Assembly (NCBI RefSeq): GCF_000379085.1
Contig: NZ_KB905378.1
Location: 1,927,699 to 1,991,698, forward strand
Length of the DNA stretch: 64,000 nucleotides
Origin: Halomicrobium katesii DSM 19301
GTDB lineage: Archaea > Halobacteriota > Halobacteria > Halobacteriales > Haloarculaceae
Direction: 5' to 3'
Part shown: piece by piece, positions 1 to 7,438 of the stretch
Layout of the letters: each line of letters starts with the position of its first letter
How positions within the stretch are numbered: the first letter of the stretch is position 1
Notes under the pieces: model-generated
What the model was told of the DNA's origin: nothing
The model's input: only the letters and a program-made list of their open reading frames with translations
Database searches by the model: none
Position numbers and translations under genes: made by a program

Positions 1-2
1 AG

Positions 3-557
3 CACCACGTCCGCGAGATCCTCGAGTACGAGGAAGACAGCTTCCCCTTCCTGCTCGACACCTACGTCGGCAACCACCTGCTGAAGACGGTCGCGCTCAA
101 CGACGCCATCGAAGAGCACGACGTCGACGGCATCATCTCGGGCATCCGCTGGGACGAACAGGAGTCCCGCGCCGACGAGACGTTTTTCTCGTCGCGCCAC
201 GATCCGGACATCTACCCGCCACACGACCGCATCCAGACGATCCTCCAGTTCGACGAGGCCGCCGTCTGGGACGCCTTCTGGAACTTCGTCGTCCCCGACA
301 CCGTCGAAGGGTTCCCCGAGGAAGGCTACGTTCCGGAAACCGACGACGACCTGCCCGAGGGCATCGAGCAGGACGACATCCCCGTCTCGCCGAAGTACTT
401 CGCCGGGTTCCGTTCGCTCGGCTCCGAAGTCTCGACGGACAAGGCCGCCGAGGAACCCGCCTGGCAGCAGGACCTCGACTCGACGACCGAGCGCGCGGGC
501 CGCGCCCAGGACAAAGAGGACCTGATGGAGCGCCTGCGCGACCTCGGCTACATGTAG
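3..557 (+). CDS. Phosphoadenosine phosphosulfate reductase family protein (3' part)
   Basis: The window opens inside this gene; 184 codons remain before the TAG stop. The fragment reads as the C-terminal part of the adenine-nucleotide alpha-hydrolase (PAPS reductase/CysH-like) family, with the stretch GIRWDEQESR followed by a TFFSSR..PDIYPPHDR segment and a DVW-like AVWDAFWNF motif, all typical of haloarchaeal members. Family members transfer or reduce activated sulfate, or act on related adenylated substrates. The N-terminal nucleotide-binding loop lies outside the window, so the exact reaction cannot be assigned. The highly acidic tail is normal for a haloarchaeal protein. Confidence 0.75.
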   Translation, partial: HHVREILEYEEDSFPFLLDTYVGNHLLKTVALNDAIEEHDVDGIISGIRWDEQESRADETFFSSRHDPDIYPPHDRIQTILQFDEAAVWDAFWNFVVPDTVEGFPEEGYVPETDDDLPEGIEQDDIPVSPKYFAGFRSLGSEVSTDKAAEEPAWQQDLDSTTERAGRAQDKEDLMERLRDLGYM

Positions 558-597
558 ACGGTCGGTTTTCTTTCGTCGTCGCCTCTCGCGAGCGCTG

Positions 598-762
598 TCA
601 CGATCCGCGCAAATGTCCGTACGCGACCAGCAGCGTCAGGGCGAGCGCGCCGACAGCACCCGGCGGGTGGACCTCGAACGCGACCACCAGCAGGAGGAGA
701 AAGTTTGCAGCGAGGAGGACGAGGGCAGCGTCCAGTCGTTGTCGGAGGGCCGTGTCGGTCAT
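598..762 (-). CDS. Small membrane protein, 54 aa
   Basis: An ATG-started frame encodes a short charged N-terminus (MTDTALRQRL) followed by two hydrophobic stretches that could form two membrane helices, separated by a short HPPG turn, and a short basic tail. I do not recognise the family. It is the last of four small minus-strand genes between 598 and 1833. A longer upstream extension of the same frame is possible but is low-complexity arginine-rich sequence overlapping the neighbour, so the internal ATG is preferred. Confidence 0.55.
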   Translation of the reverse strand: MTDTALRQRLDAALVLLAANFLLLLVVAFEVHPPGAVGALALTLLVAYGHLRGS

Positions 763-821
763 GTCCTCCGTTGTACCGAGGCGGAAAAAAGGCTGTTGAC
801 TGTCGGCTGGCCGGCGGTCGA

Positions 822-1268
822 TCAGAGGCGCTTTCTGTCCCGGTGGCGCGCCGTGGCTCGCTGTCGGAGGAACCACACGAGCGGGAGCGTGCCGATGGTC
901 GCGAGCGCGGCGAGGTTCGCCCACGCCGTCACCGACAGCGATCCGACGCCGAACCCCGGCGTCGTCGCGAGCAAGGCGAGTCCGACCAGCGGAAACGGTG
1001 TCGCCAGCCACGGGGTGTCGCCGCGGTGGGCGATCACGCCGGCGAGGACGACGACCCCGCCGAAGGCGGCCAGTGCGAGGTGGCCCCACGTGCTGTCGGG
1101 ACCCGACAGCGGGAGGTAGAAGCCGTTGGCCACGAGGGTCAACCCCAGCCCCTCCGCGAGTGCAGCGACCAGTCGCCCGCCGATGCGTCGCTCGCCCGAC
1201 CGGAGAGATAGGTCGTCGGGTCGACGGCCGCCGGGTCGCTCTCGGCCGTCCTCGTCTGGCGCAGGCAT
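822..1268 (-). CDS. Predicted membrane protein, 148 aa
   Basis: The chosen ATG gives an N-terminus (MPAPDEDGRE) of about 40 charged residues and then four hydrophobic segments with short loops, ending in a basic RQRATARHRDRKRL tail. This fits a small four-helix integral membrane protein. I do not recognise the family. The start lies 3 bases from the stop codon of the upstream gene (1271-1465), which suggests co-transcription. An earlier in-frame ATG at 1403 would add arginine-rich sequence that is only the shadow of the upstream gene. Confidence 0.6.
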   Translation of the reverse strand: MPAPDEDGRERPGGRRPDDLSLRSGERRIGGRLVAALAEGLGLTLVANGFYLPLSGPDSTWGHLALAAFGGVVVLAGVIAHRGDTPWLATPFPLVGLALLATTPGFGVGSLSVTAWANLAALATIGTLPLVWFLRQRATARHRDRKRL

Positions 1269-1270
1269 CG

Positions 1271-1465
1271 TCAGCGTCGCCGGTACCGGTCGTCGTCCCG
1301 TTCGAGCCGGCGCTCGTCGACGCCGCGCTGGAGCGCCCGTCGAATCTCCATCCGATCGACACCCCGTTGTGTCATCAGCGCCACGATCTGGTCGCGCGAA
1401 CACCAGCCGTCGCTGCCGGCCGCCTCGGCGACGGTCTCGGCGACGCGGGTCGTGATGTCTGCCAC
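1271..1465 (-). CDS. Small helical, possibly DNA-binding protein, 64 aa
   Basis: A GTG start gives VADITTRVAE..., then a helix, a segment with a GWCSRDQIV turn and a second helix, ending in an RRALQRG..ERRLERDDDRY stretch. This pattern of about three helices and a basic wing-like end resembles a small winged-helix domain, but this is inferred from pattern only. It is immediately upstream of the membrane protein at 822-1268. Sequence before the GTG in the same frame looks non-coding, which is why the internal start was chosen. Confidence 0.45.
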   Translation of the reverse strand: MADITTRVAETVAEAAGSDGWCSRDQIVALMTQRGVDRMEIRRALQRGVDERRLERDDDRYRRR

Positions 1466-1548
1466 GGTCGTGTTGGGCGGCCCGAGGATTTGGAGGTTTC
1501 GGCGCTGTCGGCGGTTCGGGATGTTGGGGCGACGGCCACCGCAGCCCC

Positions 1549-1833
1549 TCACTCTGTACGCGCTCGTGCGGTCTGCCACTCCAGGACGATCTCGATGCTC
1601 AGCCAGACGGAGAGCCACACCCAGAGGAGCGCGACTACGATCACCGTCGAGGACAGCAGCAACAGGGGTCGCGTGGCGACCACCAGTGTGGGATACAGAT
1701 AGAGTGTCGCCACCCCCATGACGAGGAGCGCCACCAGCCCACAGGCGGCGTGTTCTCCGGGGTTAGACGCTCCCGACGCAGTGCTCTCTCGGGTCTCTGG
1801 TCCGCCCTCGCCGTTCGACTGTGGTGTGTGCAT
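1549..1833 (-). CDS. Small membrane protein, 94 aa
   Basis: The ATG at 1833 starts a protein with a hydrophilic N-terminal 35 residues (MHTPQSNGEGG...) followed by two long hydrophobic segments (about residues 37-55 and 62-88), the second rich in Trp and Val, and a short charged tail. Two membrane helices are likely; the function is unknown. AT-rich DNA upstream (1840-1880) is a plausible promoter. The frame continues upstream into the neighbouring miniature element, but that part is not gene-like. The gene starts 55 bases from that element's target duplication. Confidence 0.55.
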   Translation of the reverse strand: MHTPQSNGEGGPETRESTASGASNPGEHAACGLVALLVMGVATLYLYPTLVVATRPLLLLSSTVIVVALLWVWLSVWLSIEIVLEWQTARARTE

Positions 1834-1895
1834 ACATATCGCTCTCCGTGCGGAAGTTTTCGCTACTTTACCATAAAATTCACCGCTAGGTGCGC

Positions 1896-2215
1896 GGTCG
1901 TGTTCAGATAAGAGATCGGTGCAGGCAGTCTGAAGCACCGAAAGCCCTCGTGCAGTTGCGGTCCCGCGATTCGCTGCGCGCGCTTCGCGTGCTTGCATCA
2001 TCGGGGTTCCCGCAACTGCACTCGCCCTTTCATCCGCCAGGGTTTAGACTGTGAGGCAGCCGAATCCTGGCGGATGAAAGGGCGAGGCGCGGTCCGGGGT
2101 TCTGCGGCGGCACTATCCGAACAGTGTGAGGATATCCGCCACAGAACCCCGGAGCGTGCCGAGGGCTTTCGGTGTCTACAACTCAGCAGATCCAGCGGCT
2201 TATCTGAACACCACC
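1896..2215. mobile_element. 320-bp miniature inverted-repeat element (family A) with cloverleaf interior
   Basis: The ends are 17-bp inverted repeats with one mismatch (1896-1912 and 2199-2215, beginning GGT(C/G)GTGTTCAG). They are flanked by an exact 8-bp direct repeat AGGTGCGC (1888-1895 and 2216-2223), the mark of transposition. Inside are a second 15-bp stem (1936-1950 with 2160-2174) and three hairpins in a row: 1951-1961/2010-2020 (11 bp), 2021-2041/2066-2086 (21 bp, perfect) and 2094-2110/2136-2152 (17 bp, one mismatch). Together they form a large three-armed cloverleaf. There is no transposase gene. Ends starting GG with an 8-bp duplication are known from IS6- and IS1595-type elements; the parent element is not in this window. 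Confidence 0.85.
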
Positions 2216-2418
2216 AGGTGCGCGTGTCGAGCGGGAACACCACCGACCGCCGTGGCGGCTGCCGTCCGCCCTTGCGATAAAGTCCTTGCCAGTCGCCCAC
2301 GTTGTACGGCCGTGCCAACGAGACACACTCGTCGCGCCCCTCGGCGCAATCGTCCGCGGACTGGTTCCCGACGCGACGGTCTGCGATTGGTCATTGTTTT
2401 GTCGGCCGACAGGCACAA

Positions 2419-2428
2419 TTTATACATA
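2419..2428 (+). promoter_or_regulatory. TATA-like box of the VWA/kinase/phosphatase operon
   Basis: The sequence TTTATACATA is centred about 28 bases before the ATG at 2452. It is the only AT-rich spot in this GC-rich upstream region. The spacing predicts transcription starting within a few bases of the ATG, hence a leaderless or nearly leaderless mRNA. Confidence 0.65.
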
Positions 2429-2451
2429 CGAGTCGCGAGCTACTGTCACCC

Positions 2452-3633
2452 ATGGCATCTATCGAGACGAGCGTCAACCGGCCGAACGTACCGGCCGACG
2501 GCACGACCGTGACCGCCGAGATCGACGTCGAGCCGGGAGAACAGGAGGGGGACGTGCGGCGACACATCGCGCTGTGCATCGACACGAGCGGGTCGATGGA
2601 GGGTGACAACATCAAACGCGCTCGCGACGGCGCTGCGTGGGTCTTCGGACTCCTCGCCGACGACGACTACGTCAGCATCGTCGCGTTCGACACCGACGCG
2701 GACGTGATCCTGCCCGCGACGCGATGGGCCGACCTCGACCGCCAGACCGCGATGGACCACGTCGAGGAGCTGACTGCCGGCGGCGGCACCGACATGTACA
2801 ACGGGCTCAAGGCCGCCAAGGAGACGCTGTCGTCCTCCGCGACCGGCCCCGACACGGTCAAGCGACTCCTCTTGCTCTCGGACGGCAAGGACAACGAACG
2901 CACGCCCGACGAGTTCGAGGGGCTGGCCGAAGCCATCGACGACGCCGGGATCCGGATCCAGTCGGCCGGGATCGGGACCGACTACAACGAGGCCACGATC
3001 CGGACGCTCGGGACGGCCGGGCGCGGGACGTGGACCCACCTCGAAGCGCCCGGCGACATCGAGGACTTCTTCGGCGAGGCCGTCGAGCAGGCCGGCTCCG
3101 TCGTCGCGCCGGACGCCCACCTCGACCTCGACGTGGCCCCCGGCGTCGAGGTCAGCGAGGTGTATCGCGCGCTCCCGCAGGCCCAGGAAGTCTCCCCCGA
3201 GTGGGAGGCAAACGCCACCCGGATCAAGCTCCCCGACCTGATCGAACGGGAGAGCCAGCGGGTCGTCCTCAAGATCCACGCGCCGCCCCGCGAGCCCGGC
3301 AGCCAGGAGGTGCTCGCGGACGTACAGCTCTCGGCCCGCGGCGACACCGCCAGCGACCAGATCGCCGTCGAGTACACGGACCAACAGGAGGAGCTGGCCG
3401 AGCACAACGAGTCCGTCGACATCGATCACAAACAGACCGTCATCCGGACGGAGCTCGGCAAGGGCAACGTCGAGGCCGCGGAGACGAAAGTCGAGCAGAT
3501 GACCGTGATCCACGGCGAGGACGCCGAGGCGGTCCAGGAGGCCGAGCGCCAGACCGAGATCGTCAAAGAGGGCGGCCGTGCCGAACAGAGCCAGGCGACC
3601 CAGATCGTCGACAGCGACGACGGCATCCAGTGA
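2452..3633 (+). CDS. von Willebrand factor A (VWA) domain protein, 393 aa
   Basis: A VWA domain spans roughly residues 36-215. The metal-binding MIDAS residues are visible: DTSGS (D44, S46, S48), T113 in GGGTDMYNG and D144 in LLSDGKDNE. A beta-rich region of about 110 residues follows, then a charged helical C-terminus. There is no signal peptide or membrane segment, so the protein is predicted cytoplasmic. VWA domains bind protein partners through the metal site. It is the first gene of a set with a Ser/Thr kinase (25 bases downstream) and a PP2C phosphatase, so a role as target or adaptor of reversible phosphorylation is inferred. The ATG is supported by the TATA box at 2419. Confidence 0.88.
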   Translation: MASIETSVNRPNVPADGTTVTAEIDVEPGEQEGDVRRHIALCIDTSGSMEGDNIKRARDGAAWVFGLLADDDYVSIVAFDTDADVILPATRWADLDRQTAMDHVEELTAGGGTDMYNGLKAAKETLSSSATGPDTVKRLLLLSDGKDNERTPDEFEGLAEAIDDAGIRIQSAGIGTDYNEATIRTLGTAGRGTWTHLEAPGDIEDFFGEAVEQAGSVVAPDAHLDLDVAPGVEVSEVYRALPQAQEVSPEWEANATRIKLPDLIERESQRVVLKIHAPPREPGSQEVLADVQLSARGDTASDQIAVEYTDQQEELAEHNESVDIDHKQTVIRTELGKGNVEAAETKVEQMTVIHGEDAEAVQEAERQTEIVKEGGRAEQSQATQIVDSDDGIQ

Positions 3634-3658
3634 TGGCCCGCGTCGGCGGTGATACTCG

Positions 3659-4879
3659 ATGACGACGTTCGAAGCGGGCGATCTCGTCGCCGGCCGGTAC
3701 CGCGTTCAGGGCGAGGCCGGCAGCGGCGGCTTCGCGGTCGCCTACGAGGCGATCGACGAGGACAGCGGCGACACGGTCGCGGTGAAGGTGCCAAACTACG
3801 CCGGCTCCAGCAACGACCGGGACGTGATCGAGCAGTACTTTCTGAAAGAGGCCGACGCGCTCGAAACCGTCCGGGCGGCGGGGGGCAACGACAACGTGAT
3901 GGACCTGATCGAGCGCACCGACGAGGGCGACACCCCGGTGCTGGTCGTCCAGTTCGTCGACGGCTACGAGCTGGACGACGCCATCGATCGCGTCGGACCG
4001 CTCGATCCCGCGGAGGTCCGGCGGGTCGGGATCGGGCTCTGTGACGCGATGAGCTTCCTCCACGAGAACGACATCGTCTACCGGGACCTCAAGCCCGACA
4101 ACATCATGCTCGCCGGACAGGACCACCCGATCTTGATCGACTTCAACACGGCGACTGGGTTCGACGGGACCGACGCCGACGACGCCGGAACGACGATTCT
4201 CGGGCCGTACAAGCCCCGAGAGATCGCCGAAGCCAGCGACGCCGAGGACGGGCAGGGCCCGTGGTCGGACGTGTACTCGATCGGGAAGATCCTCCTGTTC
4301 TTGCTCAAAGGGACCGTCCCGAAGAAAGACGGCGTCGATCCTCGGGACTTCGGCGTCGACTGCCCGACGTACCTCGCGGAGATCATCGCCCGCGCGACAC
4401 AGACCGACTACCGGGATCGCTACCCCAACGCGACCTCGATGAAGTACGTGCTGGAGGCCAGAGACCCCAGTCCGCCGCCACAGGCGAGCCTGGAGGCGCT
4501 GGGCGAAGACCGGTCGTTCACCGTCCACCCCGGCGACACGATCGGCCGGGACGGCGGCGCGACGACGCCGTCGATCACGCTCGACGACGCCGACGAGCAC
4601 GTCTCTCCGATCCACGTTCGCTTCGATACGAGCAACGACGAGGCGATCTGGCGACTGGAGGACCACAGCCTCAACGGGACCTACGTCAACACCCAGACCG
4701 GCTGGCAGCGACTCCTCCAGCCCGGCGGCAAAGAGCTACTGGAAGCGCGTGGCGGCGATCCGACCGATCGAAACGGCGAGGACCCGCCCAGCGAGCACGC
4801 GCTCGGGGACGGCGACCTCATCGCGCTCGTCCACCCGAGCTACGGGACGACATTCGAGTTCAACGTCTCTCAGACATGA
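3659..4879 (+). CDS. Hanks-type Ser/Thr protein kinase with C-terminal FHA domain, 406 aa
   Basis: The kinase domain covers about residues 12-268: glycine loop GEAGSGGFAVAY, ATP lysine K43 (VAVKV), helix-C Glu64, catalytic loop YRDLKPDN (D143, N148), metal-binding D161 in DFN (usually DFG), and SDVYSIG of subdomain IX. The FHA domain (about 285-405) shows GRD, SPIH and a SLNGTYVN loop, the phosphothreonine-binding signature. HRD is replaced by YRD and DFG by DFN; both are tolerated in some active kinases, so activity is likely but unproven. It lies between the VWA gene and the PP2C gene, with which it overlaps by 4 bases (ATGA), implying translational coupling. Predicted cytoplasmic. Confidence 0.9.
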   Translation: MTTFEAGDLVAGRYRVQGEAGSGGFAVAYEAIDEDSGDTVAVKVPNYAGSSNDRDVIEQYFLKEADALETVRAAGGNDNVMDLIERTDEGDTPVLVVQFVDGYELDDAIDRVGPLDPAEVRRVGIGLCDAMSFLHENDIVYRDLKPDNIMLAGQDHPILIDFNTATGFDGTDADDAGTTILGPYKPREIAEASDAEDGQGPWSDVYSIGKILLFLLKGTVPKKDGVDPRDFGVDCPTYLAEIIARATQTDYRDRYPNATSMKYVLEARDPSPPPQASLEALGEDRSFTVHPGDTIGRDGGATTPSITLDDADEHVSPIHVRFDTSNDEAIWRLEDHSLNGTYVNTQTGWQRLLQPGGKELLEARGGDPTDRNGEDPPSEHALGDGDLIALVHPSYGTTFEFNVSQT

Positions 4880-6027
4880 TTTACGCGACGAACTACGACA
4901 TCGGCGAACGCAAGCGGTCCAGCGGGATCAACGAGGACAGTCTCGCGGTCGACGTGCTCGAACAGGGCCACCGCGACGGCCTCCGTGACCGCTCGGACGC
5001 GGCCGACGGCCAGACGGACGACTCCCGAGACGGCACCGACGCCGAGGCAGAACGCGACGAGACCGGCGAGGAGTCAGGGGGTCGATCGGAGCCACGGAAC
5101 CGCAGCGTCGCGACGTTCGTCCTGGCCGACGGTGCGGGCGGGTACGAGGCCGGCGACGTGGCCTCCTACGTCGCCACGACGACGATCACGACCGAACTGC
5201 AGGACGTGGCGAGTCGGGCCCTCCGGAGTAACCCGGACGCCTTCGACGTGACCCTGCCCGATGCGGTCGCGACCGACCCGCCGACGCCGGCCGAGATCCA
5301 GAGCGCGCTGGAGGCGGCCATCACGACCGCTCACCGCGAGATCATCCGATACACGAACGAGACCGGCAACCGAGCGTACACGACCGTCGTCGCCGGGCTC
5401 TGTTTCGGCGGTCGGTGTTACTACGCCTGGGTCGGCGACAGCCGCGCGTACCTGCTCAACGAGGCGCGCGAGACGATCGAACTGCTGACCAAGGACCACG
5501 GCGTCGTGGCCGAGCTCCGCGATCGCGGCGAGATCGACGACGTGGCGGCCCACGTCCACCCCCGAGGCAACGAGATCACTCGCGCACTTGGCGGCGGGGC
5601 CGACCAGGACCCGGACGCTGCGACGGTCGCGGTCGACAGCAACGTCGTCCCGCTGTACGCCGAGGACGTGTTGCTGGTCACCAGCGACGGCCTCATCGAC
5701 GCCCAGACCGACGCCCCGGAACTGTACGACGAGTACGTCGAGTCGGACCGCTCGGAGGCGGCGGCCCAGCGCGTCCTCGACGCCGTCGTCACGGACGAGG
5801 AGATCAGAGAGTGCGTCCTGACGGCCGAATCGCTGGCCGCGGCCAGCGAGACGCTCGTCGAGATGGCCAACGACCGGGGCGGGAAGGACAACCTCTCGAC
5901 GTTGTTCTTGCAGGATCCGGCGCTCCCGGCGACACCGGAGCATCGGCCGCTGACCCGCGCGCTGGCGACGGAGCCAGTCGAGGACCGCGAGACGGTTCTG
6001 CTCCCGGAGGAAGGGGAAACGCCGTGA
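4876..6027 (+). CDS. PP2C-family Ser/Thr protein phosphatase, 383 aa
   Basis: PP2C motifs appear in order: NEDSLAVD (D21), ADGAGG (D85, G86), WVGDSRAYLL (D188), LVTSDGLID (D271) and GGKDNLS near residue 345. These aspartates bind the two catalytic metal ions. An acidic insertion of about 50 residues (about 30-78) sits between the first and second motifs and looks like a disordered linker. The enzyme is expected to remove phosphates put on by the kinase encoded just upstream, with which it overlaps by 4 bases. No membrane segment is seen, so a soluble protein is predicted. The gene ends just before a separate promoter for the zinc-ribbon/FHA gene. Confidence 0.9.
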   Translation: MIYATNYDIGERKRSSGINEDSLAVDVLEQGHRDGLRDRSDAADGQTDDSRDGTDAEAERDETGEESGGRSEPRNRSVATFVLADGAGGYEAGDVASYVATTTITTELQDVASRALRSNPDAFDVTLPDAVATDPPTPAEIQSALEAAITTAHREIIRYTNETGNRAYTTVVAGLCFGGRCYYAWVGDSRAYLLNEARETIELLTKDHGVVAELRDRGEIDDVAAHVHPRGNEITRALGGGADQDPDAATVAVDSNVVPLYAEDVLLVTSDGLIDAQTDAPELYDEYVESDRSEAAAQRVLDAVVTDEEIRECVLTAESLAAASETLVEMANDRGGKDNLSTLFLQDPALPATPEHRPLTRALATEPVEDRETVLLPEEGETP

Positions 6028-6034
6028 GGAAAAC

Positions 6035-6043
6035 TATTTTTTA
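6035..6043 (+). promoter_or_regulatory. TATA-like box of the zinc-ribbon/FHA gene
   Basis: TATTTTTTA lies in the 42-base gap between the phosphatase gene and the ATG at 6070, about 30 bases before that ATG. This suggests the fourth gene of the set has its own leaderless transcript in addition to any read-through. Confidence 0.55.
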
Positions 6044-6069
6044 TGCGTAGGTAGACTGATCGAACACGC

Positions 6070-7248
6070 ATGTCAGAAAGTACCAGTAGGTCGGTCGAAT
6101 GTCCGCTGTGTGGCGAAACGTTCGATCCGACCGCTGCAGGGGGGTGGTGTACGAACTCGGAGTGTGGGGAGTGGCAGTACGACGGAGAGATCGAAGCGAC
6201 CTCGGACGACGACTCGGAGGCCGAGACGGGGGAGGACGACCTGGAGGCCGAGACGAGGGAGGACGACCCGGTGGCCGACGCGGAGACGGCGTCCGAAGAC
6301 GAGGCGACACCGGAAGACGACCCAGAAGGCGACGCCGTCAGCGACAACCCGCTGTTCGGCGACGACGAGCTGGATCTCGAAGATCCGACCGACCCACAGG
6401 CGGACGCCGAGCCGGACGACTCGCCGCTCGCCGATGCCGACGCGGCGAGTGAGTCCACAGACACCGCGGACGGGGCGACCGACGCGGCGACAGACGAGCC
6501 AGCGCGCCCGAGCACCGAGGACGCCGACGACGAGAGGGGCGCGGAGACGAGCGAGCCTGCGGACACTGCGGACGACGGCGACGACGAGACGGCGACGCTG
6601 GGGAGCTGTCCCGAGTGTGACACCGCCGTCGACCCGTCGGACGCCTTCTGTCCGGGCTGTGGAGCGGATCTGGACGCCCACCGCACCGCCGAGGAAGACG
6701 AAGACGAGACGACCCTCGACGCCTGTCCGGAGTGTGGCAGCGACGTCGAGCCCGACGACGCCTTCTGTGCGTCCTGCGGTGCGGATCTGGACGCCCACCG
6801 CACCGCCGAGGAAGACGAAGACGAGACGACCCTCGACGCCTGTCCGGAGTGTGGCAGCGACGTCGAGCCCGACGACGCCTTCTGTGCGTCCTGCGGTGCG
6901 GACCTGGACGCCCATCGCGGGAGCGACGCGAGCGGGACCGCCGCACCGTCTCGACTCGCGCTCTCAGCCTACGGGCAGTCTGTCGTCGTCGGCGACGACG
7001 AGACCGTCGGTCGAGAGATCCGGTCGCTGCTGGCCGACGCCGGGGAGGACGACGACACGTCCGTGCTGATCCACCGCGAACACGTCCGCTTCGTGCGCGA
7101 CGACGACCAGTTCTACGTGGTCGACCTCGGCGACAATCCCACCGAGCTCAACGGCACCCGGCTGTCGAAGGGCGATCGGGAGCCGATCGGTCCCGGCGAC
7201 GAACTCCGCCTGTCGGACGTGGTGACCCTCGATGTCGAGACGCCCTGA
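6070..7248 (+). CDS. Zinc-ribbon and FHA domain protein, 392 aa
   Basis: Domains in order: an N-terminal zinc site (C11, C14, C27, C32), a very acidic low-complexity linker (about 40-175), three double-Cys ribbons of the form CPECxxxxxPxDAFCxxCGADLDAHR, and a C-terminal FHA domain (about 305-392; VGREI, LIHREHVRF, ELNGTRL). FHA domains bind phosphothreonine, so the protein is a likely reader of the kinase encoded upstream. The second and third ribbons come from a near-identical 117-bp duplication. There is no catalytic domain and no membrane segment. The stop codon TGA is also the left target duplication of a family B miniature element. The name is certain at domain level only. Confidence 0.85.
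   Translation: MSESTSRSVECPLCGETFDPTAAGGWCTNSECGEWQYDGEIEATSDDDSEAETGEDDLEAETREDDPVADAETASEDEATPEDDPEGDAVSDNPLFGDDELDLEDPTDPQADAEPDDSPLADADAASESTDTADGATDAATDEPARPSTEDADDERGAETSEPADTADDGDDETATLGSCPECDTAVDPSDAFCPGCGADLDAHRTAEEDEDETTLDACPECGSDVEPDDAFCASCGADLDAHRTAEEDEDETTLDACPECGSDVEPDDAFCASCGADLDAHRGSDASGTAAPSRLALSAYGQSVVVGDDETVGREIRSLLADAGEDDDTSVLIHREHVRFVRDDDQFYVVDLGDNPTELNGTRLSKGDREPIGPGDELRLSDVVTLDVETP
6664..6897 (+). repeat. In-frame 117-bp tandem duplication
   Basis: Positions 6664-6780 and 6781-6897 are nearly identical at DNA level. Each unit encodes 39 residues: the linker HRTAEEDEDETTLDA plus one zinc ribbon. The near lack of silent differences points to a recent duplication or to gene conversion within the gene. 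Confidence 0.85.
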
Positions 7249-7327
7249 TACGGATTATTGTAGCGATTTACCGGTTATCGTCGCCACGGAGTGGACGATA
7301 ACCGGTAAGCAACTATAATAAACCGTA
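7249..7327. mobile_element. Family B miniature element, copy 1 (79 bp)
   Basis: The ends are TACGG and CCGTA, with imperfect inverted repeats about 34 bp long around an 11-base centre and a strong ACCGGT-containing palindrome. It is flanked by an exact 3-bp duplication TGA (7246-7248 and 7328-7330). The left TGA is the stop codon of the zinc-ribbon/FHA gene, so the insertion left that gene intact. As RNA it would form a long hairpin just after the stop codon and could act as a terminator. Close copies are at 12685 and 55650. Confidence 0.85.
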
Positions 7328-7438
7328 TGAGGGCTGATCGGGCGGTCTTTTGCTGGTGATCCCGGAGGAGCGACTGCGCTCGGGTGGCTCTCTGGCAGCG
7401 TGCCAGACAGTTAGGTGGCTGGCCGTCGAAGCGGCGAT

